A DNA stretch of 64,000 bases from JBCAXA01 sp038534295 (GTDB lineage: Bacteria > Pseudomonadota > Gammaproteobacteria > Steroidobacterales > Woeseiaceae): contig JBCAXA010000001.1 in NCBI GenBank assembly GCA_038534295.1, positions 1,302,001 to 1,366,000 on the forward strand, read 5' to 3'. The number at the start of each line of letters is the position of its first letter. Position 1 is the first letter of the stretch. Under the pieces are notes generated by a model. It had not been told where the DNA came from, ran no database searches, and was given only the letters and a program-made list of their open reading frames with translations. A program made the position numbers and the translations under genes. Positions 47,035 through 55,234 of the stretch are shown here, one piece after another.

Positions 47035-47739
47035 TTAGAAAGGACTGCCACGCGCATCCCGAATCGGCTTGCAGCCGGGGTGCTGCTCGAACCAGTCCCT
47101 CACGACGGTGAACGCTTCGACGTCGGCGTATTTCAGCATCATGTCGCACAGATTGGCGAAGTGCGGAATTTCGTGTTTATCGGCGACGCACTCTTCGGGA
47201 ATGATTGTGCGGTAGCCGTGCGACAGCGACGCCACACACGAAGCGCGCACGCATCCCGAGGTGCTGCCGCCGGTCAAGATCACCGTATCGACTTTGTGCC
47301 AAACCAACAGCGACGGAATAAGGGTGTCGTGAAACACGCTCGCCATGCGTTTGTTGATGACGGCATCGCGGCTGCGGTCGATATCGAGGCGTGGATCCAG
47401 TTGCGAGCGCTCGGACTCCTCCTTGATGTTCTGCAGCGAATCCGGCGTGTTGGTTCGTGTGCCCCAGGCCCCGGCATCGTCAGCGTTGCCCATGTAAGCA
47501 ACATAGGTCCAAATCACCGGCATGTTTTTCGCCCTGGCGAGCCTTGCTAACTCGTTGATGTGGTCGAGTTGCCGCGGATCGGTCTGGTAGGCCGTCTTGA
47601 AGGTGTCGACCTCGGTGTAGGCCCGCTGCAGATCGATATTGATCAAGGCTGCCTTCTCGCCGAAACCGAATTTGGCCCGGTTCGGGTTGCGCTTGATCTC
47701 GGCCCAATATTCGCGCGGGGTCAGGTTGGACTCTTGCAT
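47035..47739 (-). CDS. Isochorismatase-family cysteine hydrolase
   Basis: 234 residues. The catalytic triad is visible: Asp in ALINIDLQRAY, Lys in VINKRMASVF, and Cys in GGSTSGCVRASCV. The family includes N-carbamoylsarcosine amidase, ureidoacrylate amidohydrolase and nicotinamidase; the N-terminal extension and spacing look nearest the N-carbamoylsarcosine group. Together with two PuuE-like genes downstream it suggests breakdown of a ureido or cyclic amide compound. Confidence 0.9.
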   Translation of the reverse strand: MQESNLTPREYWAEIKRNPNRAKFGFGEKAALINIDLQRAYTEVDTFKTAYQTDPRQLDHINELARLARAKNMPVIWTYVAYMGNADDAGAWGTRTNTPDSLQNIKEESERSQLDPRLDIDRSRDAVINKRMASVFHDTLIPSLLVWHKVDTVILTGGSTSGCVRASCVASLSHGYRTIIPEECVADKHEIPHFANLCDMMLKYADVEAFTVVRDWFEQHPGCKPIRDARGSPF

Positions 47740-48000
47740 TTAGGGTCAGTAGCTCCTATTTCATCGTGACGCCGGTTCAGACCGAGCATTTCCCGATAAG
47801 TCGTAACGTGCTGCCATCGACCAAGTCAGTGGCATCGCCAGCAGCGAGTCTGTGTGCCGTCGGCGGCTGCACAGGCAACAACCAGGACCCGGTCGAAAAC
47901 CGACCGTTGCAGCCCCGCTGCCAGACCCAACGGGCATCGCGTCTGAAAAGTGTATAGGCGGAGTTGCCGCTTCGTCATCTCAACCGCGAAATGCTTTGCT

Positions 48001-48013
48001 GTTACAATATAAC
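48001..48013. promoter_or_regulatory. Zur-like box upstream of folE2
   Basis: GTTACAATATAAC is a near-palindrome resembling the Zur-box core, 30 bp upstream of folE2. FolE2 is a known Zur-regulated zinc-independent enzyme, which strengthens the call. The other 290 bp of this intergenic region show no gene. Confidence 0.6.
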
Positions 48014-48042
48014 GTTTTTGACGCCACCTGATTTCAACCACG

Positions 48043-48981
48043 ATGCGTAATCACATGCCAGATTCGGCGGACCATTTGGAACCCGAAAACCATCCCCTCC
48101 CTGACGTCGCTGCCGCGGACGCACCGGTGCATCCGATGCCACTCGAGTGGGTCGGCATGAACGCGATCGACTTGCCGGTGGTTATCGCCGAGGCCGACTA
48201 TCGCCGCGATCACCATGCCCGTGTCGATGTAGAGGTTGACCTGCCGCAGCCGGACGTCAAAGGCGTCCACATGTCGCGCCTCTATCAGCTGGTCGATACG
48301 CTGGGTGAAGACGGCGCGCTGACGCCTGCGCGTATAGGCCCTGTGCTCCAGGCCATTGTCGACAGCCATGAAGACTGTGGATCGACTCGCGCTCGTGTGC
48401 GAATCAACCTTGATCTGTTGGTACGGCGAGCCGCGCTAGAAAGCGACGATATCGGCGGCTGGCAGTGCTACCCCGTCACCGTGGAAGCGATCGGCAACGG
48501 CGCGGAAACCAAACTCCGAGCGAGCGTCGACGTAACTTACTCGTCGACGTGTCCGTGCTCGGCGTCGCTCGCGCGTCAATTGATCGAGCGCGCGTTTCTG
48601 CGGCAGTTTGGCACCCGCGGTTCTATCCCGACGAGCGAGGCCGGCGCGTGGTTGCGTGAGCATGCAACGTTGGCAACGCCGCACGGTCAGCGCAGCAAAG
48701 CCAGCGTGTCGGTCGAGGTCGATTCGACAGCGGCAGATTTCGGTCTGTTGGCCCTGATCGACCGCGTCGAGGGCGCGCTTAAGACGCCGGTGCAAACCGC
48801 CGTCAAGCGCATTGACGAGCAAGCCTTCGCGGCGCGCAATGGACAGAACTTGATGTTTGTCGAGGACGCCGCAAGGCGAATTCGCCACGCCTTAGTGGAC
48901 GATTACGCTGACGTCGATATTTCGGTCGCGCACATGGAGAGCCTGCATCCCCATGACGCAGTAGCGTCAGCCAAATCCTAG
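48043..48981 (+). CDS. folE2: GTP cyclohydrolase FolE2 (type IB)
   Basis: 312 residues; an ATG at 48055 is an alternative start. The sequence follows FolE2 proteins: MPLEWVGMNAIDLPVV near the N-terminus, the conserved STCPCSASLARQLIE containing the active-site Cys, and GQRSKASVSVEV. It makes dihydroneopterin triphosphate for folate synthesis and works with metals other than zinc, replacing FolE under zinc limitation. Downstream is a strong hairpin shared with the convergent ArsR/metallothionein-like pair. Confidence 0.95.
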   Translation: MRNHMPDSADHLEPENHPLPDVAAADAPVHPMPLEWVGMNAIDLPVVIAEADYRRDHHARVDVEVDLPQPDVKGVHMSRLYQLVDTLGEDGALTPARIGPVLQAIVDSHEDCGSTRARVRINLDLLVRRAALESDDIGGWQCYPVTVEAIGNGAETKLRASVDVTYSSTCPCSASLARQLIERAFLRQFGTRGSIPTSEAGAWLREHATLATPHGQRSKASVSVEVDSTAADFGLLALIDRVEGALKTPVQTAVKRIDEQAFAARNGQNLMFVEDAARRIRHALVDDYADVDISVAHMESLHPHDAVASAKS

Positions 48982-48996
48982 GCGTTTTTGCAGTAA

Positions 48997-49018
48997 AGGC
49001 GTGCCCGAGGGCACGCCT
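48997..49018. terminator. Strong hairpin between folE2 and cysteine-rich peptide gene
   Basis: AGGCGTGCCC and GGGCACGCCT form a near-perfect stem with a tight loop. On the minus strand it is followed by TTTACTG and then an A run, so termination efficiency is uncertain. It lies between convergent genes. Confidence 0.65.
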
Positions 49019-49021
49019 GCA

Positions 49022-49120
49022 TCAACAGCAGCACTCTTCTTTGCAGCATTCACAGGCGGCTTCGCGGCAGCGCTCTGGCGATTCGCAGTCGCACTCGCAG
49101 TCGCATTTCTTCTCTGTCAT
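49022..49120 (-). CDS. 32-residue cysteine-rich metallothionein-like peptide
   Basis: 33 codons including the stop, with GAGG upstream. The product has 11 cysteines in 32 residues, arranged as CDCECDC near the N-terminus and CECCKEECCC at the end, with no large hydrophobic residues. Such density is expected of a soft-metal thiolate cluster. It starts 25 bp after the ArsR-family gene on the same strand, echoing the SmtB/SmtA arrangement. It is shorter than known bacterial metallothioneins and lacks the zinc-finger fold, so it may be a distinct family. Confidence 0.75.
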   Translation of the reverse strand: MTEKKCDCECDCESPERCREAACECCKEECCC

Positions 49121-49145
49121 CGCACGATCCTCGTTGGTTTCGACG

Positions 49146-49433
49146 CTATCCCTCGATTTGATCCGCGAGCAAGCGAAGCTTCTGCGCGATATCGGCTCGA
49201 TTCAGGGAGTACATTCTCTCTCGGCCCTTTCGTTCCATTTGGACGACCCCTTCCTGCGCCAAAACCTTCAAATGGCGAGAGGCAACGGAGGAGTCGACGT
49301 TGCAACACGCGCACAAGCACATGGCGTTCTGCGGTGTGTCACAACCACAAAGCTCGCAGACCAGCGACAGTCGGTTGAATTCACCCAGTGCCTTCAATAG
49401 ATCTGCAAGCTCGTGACGTTCGGTGGCGTTCAT
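49146..49433 (-). CDS. ArsR/SmtB-family metal-responsive repressor
   Basis: 95 residues with a winged helix (SSVASRHLKVLAQEGVVQMERKGRERMYSL). A cysteine-rich insert precedes the recognition helix: CELCGCDTPQNAMCLCACC. This could bind a soft metal such as Cd, Hg, Zn or Cu. It is cotranscribed with the cysteine-rich peptide. A perfect palindrome 14 bp upstream of the start is its likely operator. Confidence 0.93.
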   Translation of the reverse strand: MNATERHELADLLKALGEFNRLSLVCELCGCDTPQNAMCLCACCNVDSSVASRHLKVLAQEGVVQMERKGRERMYSLNRADIAQKLRLLADQIEG

Positions 49434-49446
49434 CCAGAAATAGTTG

Positions 49447-49464
49447 CTTATTTGTGCAAATAAG
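49447..49464. promoter_or_regulatory. Candidate ArsR operator
   Basis: CTTATTTG-TG-CAAATAAG is a perfect 8-bp inverted repeat immediately upstream of the ArsR gene, in the size and AT-rich character of SmtB/ArsR operators. Confidence 0.7.
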
Positions 49465-49626
49465 TCAACGTTGGTCTTGGATCCTGGCCGTTTGGGTCGT
49501 CGCGGCTGCTTGGCATTCGGCGACTACTGGGGGACCATGAGGCCCACGTCCCCCGCTTCGGCGGCACGTAGGCGATCGAAACTCACCGCCATGATTTTTC
49601 CCGTTTCCGTTGTATGGCCACCCGAT

Positions 49627-50907
49627 ATGTTCTGTAAATCGAAACACCGTCCTAGCCTTTTTGTTGTTGCCATTTTGCTGGCCGCCTGCAGTCCAGAACC
49701 CGAGGTCAGTGAACCGCCGGCCGAGACCGAAGCGGAACTCGTTGCGCGCGCGCTCGACATCCACGACCGCATACTCACATTAGATACCCATGCGGATACG
49801 CCGTTGCGGATGATCGAACCAGGCTTCGATATGGCCGAGCGGCACGATCCTAACGAGACGGGCTCCAAAGTGGACTACCCGCGCATGAAAGAAGGTGGTT
49901 TGGACGCCATCTTTTTCGCGGCGTTCGTCGCCCAGGACATTCGCGACGACGACGGCTTCAGTCGCGCCAAGACGCTGAGCCTTGAGATGATTGATGCCGT
50001 CATAGCGTCGACGGAGAAAAACGCCGACCTCGTTGGCTTGGCGCTCGACCCGGACGATGCCTATGAGCTTGAGAAGGCCGGTAAGCGCGCTATTTACATC
50101 GGCATCGAGAATGGCTACCCCATCGGCGCCGACCTCTCGAATCTCGAACTCTATTTCGACAAAGGCGTGCGCTACATCACGTTAGTGCATTCATCCAATA
50201 ATGACTTGGCCGACTCCGGCACGGATCCAGACGGCCCGGAACATCAAGGCATCAGTGAGTTCGGCGAAGCGGTGGTCAAGGAGATGAATCGCCTCGGCAT
50301 CATGGTGGACGTTTCGCACGGCAGCGACGACGTGTTTTTTGACGCCATTGCTATGTCAAAGGCCCCGATCATTGCGAGTCATTCGAATGCACGAGCGCTG
50401 GTCGATCACGAGCGCAACATGACCGATGAGATGCTGAAACTCCTGGCAGAAAACGGCGGTGTCGTGCAACTGACGATGCTCTCAACCTACCTGCGGGATG
50501 CGCCGGAAAACCCCGAACGAGACGCGGCAATGGCCGAACTGCGAGCGAGCATGCCGTCGCCGAATGAGATGACGCTCGAAGAACGAACGGCAATGCGCAA
50601 GGCGTTCAGAGACATAAACACTAAGTACCCTACCCCTTCGGCGACGGTTAAGGACGCGGTGGATCACATCGATCACATCGTCAAAGTGGCCGGCATCGAT
50701 CACGTGGGCATCGGCTGCGATTTTGACGGTGGTGGCGGTATCGACGGCGTTTTCGACGCGAGTGAGGTCATGAACGTCACAATCGAGCTGGTGAGACGCG
50801 GCTACACGGAAGAGCAAATCGAGAAAATCTGGAGCGGCAACCTGATGCGCGTTTTTCGAGACGTGCAGGCGGTGGCACAAGAGCTGCAGGCGGAACAAAC
50901 ACCCTGA
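49627..50907 (+). CDS. Membrane dipeptidase (peptidase M19) lipoprotein
   Basis: 426 residues beginning with a lipoprotein signal and lipobox LLAACSPE. Zinc-site motifs of M19 renal-dipeptidase-like enzymes are seen: LDTHADTP (HxD), IGIENGYPIG (bridging Glu), DVSHGS and IIASHSNARAL (His ligands). It hydrolyses dipeptides, often with D-residues, at the envelope. The frame is open back to 49444, but the signal peptide sets the start at 49627 or less likely 49591. The DUF6702 gene follows after 3 bp. Confidence 0.93.
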   Translation: MFCKSKHRPSLFVVAILLAACSPEPEVSEPPAETEAELVARALDIHDRILTLDTHADTPLRMIEPGFDMAERHDPNETGSKVDYPRMKEGGLDAIFFAAFVAQDIRDDDGFSRAKTLSLEMIDAVIASTEKNADLVGLALDPDDAYELEKAGKRAIYIGIENGYPIGADLSNLELYFDKGVRYITLVHSSNNDLADSGTDPDGPEHQGISEFGEAVVKEMNRLGIMVDVSHGSDDVFFDAIAMSKAPIIASHSNARALVDHERNMTDEMLKLLAENGGVVQLTMLSTYLRDAPENPERDAAMAELRASMPSPNEMTLEERTAMRKAFRDINTKYPTPSATVKDAVDHIDHIVKVAGIDHVGIGCDFDGGGGIDGVFDASEVMNVTIELVRRGYTEEQIEKIWSGNLMRVFRDVQAVAQELQAEQTP

Positions 50908-50910
50908 GCG

Positions 50911-51435
50911 ATGACGACGCAGGCAGCCTGCCGATGCTTGTTCTTGCTGGCTCTTCTGGGGCAGCCGCTCAACGTTGAGTCACACCCGCTCAAGCTCTCG
51001 CTCAGCGAAATTGAGTACTCGTCTGATCAACAACTTTTGACGATCAATCTTCGATTGTTCCTGACAGACGTGAACGAAGCGCTGGTGTTCGATCCAAACA
51101 GTACCGAATTGGCTTTCTGTCAGCCGAACGAATCGGTGCACGCCGAGCGGATGCTATTGGAATACCTCGGCCGGTTTTTCCACGTCAAAGCCAATGGCAC
51201 CAAGATCGATCTCAACATAAAGAGCAAGCGGTTGAAGGGCGATGGGATGAACACGGCCCTTGGCGTGCTTTTTGAACATCGGCAAACGCAGCCGTTGACG
51301 TCGTTGGAGATTAAAAACGCTGTCTTTACCGACCTATTCTTCGATCAAAGCAACATTGTTTATGTTCATGTGGACGGAGAATCGAAAAGCCTGATGCTCA
51401 ACAAGAAGACACCGAGTCACAAACTGACTTTCTGA
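50911..51435 (+). CDS. DUF6702-like secreted protein
   Basis: 174 residues with signal peptide ending NVESHPLKLS. The mature part begins with a HP-hydrophobic pattern and beta strands (EYSSDQQLLTINLRLFLTDVNEAL) like DUF6702 proteins found next to HupE/UreJ genes. A periplasmic metal or ligand-handling role is inferred from that pairing. It is 1 bp from the downstream membrane gene. Confidence 0.82.
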   Translation: MTTQAACRCLFLLALLGQPLNVESHPLKLSLSEIEYSSDQQLLTINLRLFLTDVNEALVFDPNSTELAFCQPNESVHAERMLLEYLGRFFHVKANGTKIDLNIKSKRLKGDGMNTALGVLFEHRQTQPLTSLEIKNAVFTDLFFDQSNIVYVHVDGESKSLMLNKKTPSHKLTF

Positions 51436-51436
51436 C

Positions 51437-52021
51437 ATGCACCCCTTTGCTTTCTATCTGCAGTTGGGTTTCGAGCATATCTCTAATCTGGCGGGGCTCG
51501 ACCACATTCTGTTCCTCGTCGCGCTCTGCGCTGTGTACAGAATCGAGCATTGGAAGAAACTCCTCATACTGGTCACCGCGTTCACCGTCGGCCACAGCGT
51601 AACGTTGGCGCTAGCCGCGTTTGGAACTCTGGTAATCCCGTCGAACCTCGTTGAATTCCTGATCCCGACGACGATCCTGCTCACGGCTGTCCACAACGTG
51701 CTCAGTCGGCCATCGACACAGTCAGCTACGGGAATGAGTCGGACCTACGCCATGGCACTGTTTTTCGGCTTCATCCATGGCATGGGATTCTCAAACTACT
51801 TTCGCGCCTTGCTCATGGACGATTCGTCGATCGCCGTGCCGCTGTTGGGATTCAACCTAGGGTTAGAGCTTGGTCAACTGATGGTGGTCGGAGTCATCGT
51901 TGGCGTTGCATTCCTATTCCTGAACATCGTCGGTGTTAAGCACCGGGAATGGAATGTGTTCATCTCCGGCGCGGCTGCCGGAATAGCTTTGCTGCTGATG
52001 TTCGAGACCAAATTCTGGTAG
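51437..52021 (+). CDS. HupE/UreJ-family membrane protein
   Basis: 194 residues with six or seven hydrophobic segments. The family motif GLDHILFLVAL occurs in the first membrane region, and a second histidine motif TAFTVGHSVTLALAAF follows; FIHGMGFSNYF is also typical. HupE/UreJ proteins are secondary metal permeases (nickel or cobalt in known cases). No urease or hydrogenase gene is in the window, so the metal is uncertain. It probably works with the DUF6702 protein. Confidence 0.9.
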   Translation: MHPFAFYLQLGFEHISNLAGLDHILFLVALCAVYRIEHWKKLLILVTAFTVGHSVTLALAAFGTLVIPSNLVEFLIPTTILLTAVHNVLSRPSTQSATGMSRTYAMALFFGFIHGMGFSNYFRALLMDDSSIAVPLLGFNLGLELGQLMVVGVIVGVAFLFLNIVGVKHREWNVFISGAAAGIALLLMFETKFW

Positions 52022-52234
52022 ACCCTCGTTTCCCAGACGGAAAACGTTGCCTCTAGAGGCTTCGGGCATTGGAAACGGCATTGAATGCCCATGATTTTCC
52101 CTTAGTCATTGTTCAAAAAACCTATTGCCGCCGTTAAACCTAGGGGCTCCCTTGTAGACTCTTGAACTGCCTGCGTATCTCGCGGAGCCGATTCTATGGA
52201 CTAGGCACGTGGCAGAGAGGGGAGCAACAAAACC

Positions 52235-52969
52235 ATGAGTACCAAGAAAACCGTGTTGGTCATCAGCGCCCATGCCGCGGATTTCGTCTGGCGCTGCGGT
52301 GGCGCCATCGCGCTGCATCAGGAAAAAGGCTATGACGTGACCATTGCCTGCCTATCCTACGGCGAGCGTGGCGAATCAGCGAAACTCTGGAAGCAAGGCA
52401 ATATCTCGCTTGAAGCCGTCAAGGCCGCTCGTCAAGAGGAAGCCGAAAATGCGGCCGCTGAATTGGGTGCACACGAGATCCAGTTCTTTGATTTCGGCGA
52501 CTACCCGCTCTCGATCGACACCGACGGGAAGTACCGCATCGTCGACCTGATCCGCAAGGTGCAACCAACTTTCATGCTCAGTCACTCGAGATGGGACCCG
52601 TACAACGCTGACCACATGTACGCGACACAGATTGCGTTGGAGTGTCGCATGATTGCCCAGGCCTGGGGCCACAACCCCGGAGAGACGGTATTGGGTGCTC
52701 CACAGTTGTATCTTTTTGAGCCGCACCAGACCGAACAGATGGAATGGAAACCAGATGTCTTTCTCGATATCTCAGAGGTCTGGGAAAAAAAGTGGGCGGC
52801 GATTCAATGCATGAAAGGACAAGAGCACCTTTGGAACTACTATCGAAACGTGGCCGAAAACAGGGCCAACCACTTCCGACGTAATTCTGGGGGTCAAGCG
52901 GGCGGCAAAAGCGCGCAATACGCAGAAGGCTTCCAGTCTATTTATCCGCGTTGTGTGGAAGTACTTTAG
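52235..52969 (+). CDS. PIG-L family protein, GalB-like (4-oxalomesaconate hydratase type)
   Basis: 244 residues. The zinc-binding N-terminal motif reads SAHAADFVWRCGGAIALH, and the segment CLSYGERGESAKLWK together with DPYNADH and AQAWGHNPG follow GalB of Pseudomonas, a hydratase of gallate and protocatechuate ring-cleavage products. It is thus more likely a GalB-type hydratase than an N-acetylglucosamine deacetylase. GGGGAG precedes the ATG by about 12 bp. No other aromatic-degradation gene is visible within the window. Confidence 0.88.
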   Translation: MSTKKTVLVISAHAADFVWRCGGAIALHQEKGYDVTIACLSYGERGESAKLWKQGNISLEAVKAARQEEAENAAAELGAHEIQFFDFGDYPLSIDTDGKYRIVDLIRKVQPTFMLSHSRWDPYNADHMYATQIALECRMIAQAWGHNPGETVLGAPQLYLFEPHQTEQMEWKPDVFLDISEVWEKKWAAIQCMKGQEHLWNYYRNVAENRANHFRRNSGGQAGGKSAQYAEGFQSIYPRCVEVL

Positions 52970-52994
52970 TTGCCGTTAGCGCCGTTCGATGTGC

Positions 52995-53340
52995 CTTAGT
53001 GTCGGCGAAAACGGCTAGCGACGTTATGCGAACCTCCGCACTGTGCGCGATACGGGTCGAAACTCGCTAACACGCGCGGCGAATAGCCGTTGACCGCAGC
53101 CGCGAGATACAGGACGAAGCGCGCCATCCGGACGTGTGGCCGGATATCCATCGCCCGTACCTGATCGGAACGCATCGCCGGCTGGCCACGCAGCCGATAC
53201 GCGTAGAGCTTGCGGCCGTTCGGCCTACGCTAGACAGCACCGTCGCGCCCATACGGCGCATCAGCGTGCGAACCCGGCGACGACCGACGTCGCCCCCATA
53301 GGCGCTTAAAGTCGCACGTGCGAACTCAACAGCAGGCGAT
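52995..53340 (-). pseudogene. Degenerate IS3-family transposase fragment
   Basis: Minus-strand translation gives YGGDVGRRRVRTLMRRMG, the typical region before the DDE core. After a frameshift near 53220 it continues with NGRKLYAYRLRGQPAMRSDQ, VRAMDIRPHVRMARFVLYLA and NGYSPRVLASFD, matching the IS3 core with the first catalytic Asp. The remainder of the transposase and the inverted repeats are missing. It explains most of the 515-bp gap between neighbours. Confidence 0.75.
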
Positions 53341-53484
53341 GCCGTTGCCAGCGGTGCAATCAGTAACCGCTGTAGAAGACTTGTTGCCGGCGCTGAATGA
53401 CAGTGCAGACTCGACTCAATTATCATGGCCCTAAGCGCGCGACGGAACGTCTTGCCGTGAGTGCGACGGACGCAAATAACCAAC

Positions 53485-54519
53485 GTGAACAAGCAAAACG
53501 AGCTGCTCGACCAGCTGAAGATCGACCGCTCGGCGCCCGCAGCGACCGGCGTCAGCGTCGCACTCGTCGTCGTTATTGCCATCGCGGCCGTCATCGTCGG
53601 CGGGCTGGGCGGCGTGTTTCTGCTGGGCGGCAATACGACGTCGCCGAACGACGCGCAAGCTGAAGCCCCGCCCACCGTTGCAGTTCGGGAGGTCACCGAG
53701 CAAGAGCCTGCGCCGGTCGTCCAAGCCGCGGCAGAGGGCAACCAGCGCATCCTTGACGCGTCCGGCTACATTACGGCGCGGCGAATCGCCACGGTGTCGT
53801 CGCAGATCACCGGGCTGATCACCGAGGTCAGGGTCGAGGAAGGCATGGTTGTCGAGGAAGGCCAGGTCCTCGCCCGCCTCGACGACGAGTTGGCCCGCGT
53901 CGATCTCGAACTGGCGACGGCCAGACTGGCGTCGCAGCGTGCCGGCGTCGCGAGTATTCGCGCAAATCTCGCCGAGGCCGAACGTGTGCTCAACCGCGCC
54001 CGGCGGCTCAGGCCGAAGAATCTGGTGTCCGAGGCCGAGCTGTCGAATGCCGTGGCGAACTACGATTCGCTGACGGCCGACCTCGAACGCGCGCAGGCCG
54101 ACGTCGCTGTGCTTGAACTCGAGGTCGAGCGCCAACGCGAGCGCCTCGAGGATCATGTCATCACCGCGCCTTTCGCCGGCGTTGTCACCGTGAAGAACGC
54201 ACAAACCGGCGAAATCGTCTCGCCCGGATCCGCCGGCGGCGGCTTTACCCGCACCGGCATCTGCACGATCGTCGATATGGCGTCGCTAGAGATCGAGGTC
54301 GACGTCAACGAATCGTTCATCGGCCGAGTGTTTGCCGGCCAGCGCGTCGTCGCCAGTCTTGACGCGTACCCGGACTGGGATATTTCGGCCGCCGTTATCG
54401 CGATCATCCCGACCGCAGACCGCGCCAAGGCGACCGTCAGAGTCCGTATCGGCATCGAGGCGAGCGACGCGCGCATCCTGCCCGACATGGGAGTCAAGGT
54501 GGCGTTTTTCAGTGAATGA
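53485..54519 (+). CDS. Periplasmic adaptor of ABC efflux/transport system (MacA/HlyD-like)
   Basis: About 344 residues. One N-terminal membrane anchor (VSVALVVVIAIAAVIVGGLGG) is followed by a lipoyl-like half (ASGYITARRIATVSSQITG), a coiled-coil hairpin at about 120-190, and a beta-barrel half (DHVITAPFAGVVTVKNAQTGE). It would bridge the inner-membrane transporter to an outer-membrane channel. GTG at 53485 (NKQNELLDQLKIDR) is favoured; GTG at 53461 is an alternative. It heads a four-gene operon. Confidence 0.93.
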   Translation: MNKQNELLDQLKIDRSAPAATGVSVALVVVIAIAAVIVGGLGGVFLLGGNTTSPNDAQAEAPPTVAVREVTEQEPAPVVQAAAEGNQRILDASGYITARRIATVSSQITGLITEVRVEEGMVVEEGQVLARLDDELARVDLELATARLASQRAGVASIRANLAEAERVLNRARRLRPKNLVSEAELSNAVANYDSLTADLERAQADVAVLELEVERQRERLEDHVITAPFAGVVTVKNAQTGEIVSPGSAGGGFTRTGICTIVDMASLEIEVDVNESFIGRVFAGQRVVASLDAYPDWDISAAVIAIIPTADRAKATVRVRIGIEASDARILPDMGVKVAFFSE

Positions 54520-54538
54520 AGCCAAACAGGGAATTCCA

Positions 54539-55234
54539 ATGAGCGACGAGGTTCTTTTTGATCTGCAAGACGTCTCCAAAGAGTTCGTCAAGGGCAAAGA
54601 AACGATTACGGTCTTCGACAAGCTCAACATGTCTATCGCCAAGGGCGACTTCCTCGCCATCATGGGACCGTCCGGCTCCGGCAAGACGACGCTACTGAAC
54701 ATGCTCGGCGGCGTCGATCAACCGAGCTCGGGCGAAATCTGGTTCGACGGCAGCCGCATCGACTCGCTTTCGGAAAGCCAGCTCGCGGCGTGGCGAGCGA
54801 ACAACATCGGTTTCATCTTCCAGTTCTACAATCTGATGCCGATGCTGAACGCTGAACGCAATGTCGAGCTGCCGCTGCTGCTGACGCGTCTTAGCCGTGG
54901 CGAGCGTAAGAAGAATATTGCAGCGGCACTCGAGCTCGTTAGTCTGTCCGACCGCGCAAGGCACATGCCGAAAGAAATGTCGGGTGGCCAGCAGCAGCGC
55001 GTTGCGATCGCGCGCGCGCTCGTGTCCGATCCAAAGCTTCTGCTCTGCGACGAACCGACCGGCGATCTTGATCGGCAGACTGCCGATGAGATCCTGACGA
55101 TGCTGCAGACGCTAAACAGGGATTACGACAAGACCATCGTCATGGTGACCCACGATCCCGCCGCCGCCAAATACGCAAAGCGCACACTGCACCTCGACAA
55201 AGGCGAGTTCGTCGAGAAGGATCTTGCGGCGTGA
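54539..55234 (+). CDS. ABC transporter ATP-binding protein (MacB/LolD type)
   Basis: 231 residues. Walker A GPSGSGKTT, signature MSGGQQQRVAIARAL, Walker B LLLCDEPTGDLD and the switch His in MVTHDP are intact. It is of the LolD/MacB/FtsE class that powers mechanotransmission through FtsX-like permeases. It ends with a 4-bp overlap with the first permease gene. Confidence 0.96.
   Translation: MSDEVLFDLQDVSKEFVKGKETITVFDKLNMSIAKGDFLAIMGPSGSGKTTLLNMLGGVDQPSSGEIWFDGSRIDSLSESQLAAWRANNIGFIFQFYNLMPMLNAERNVELPLLLTRLSRGERKKNIAAALELVSLSDRARHMPKEMSGGQQQRVAIARALVSDPKLLLCDEPTGDLDRQTADEILTMLQTLNRDYDKTIVMVTHDPAAAKYAKRTLHLDKGEFVEKDLAA

Noticed and set aside
53067..53750. Minus-strand open frame of 227 codons
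   Set aside because: Its upper part is antisense to the adaptor gene; only the lower part has meaning, as a fragment of a frameshifted IS3 transposase.
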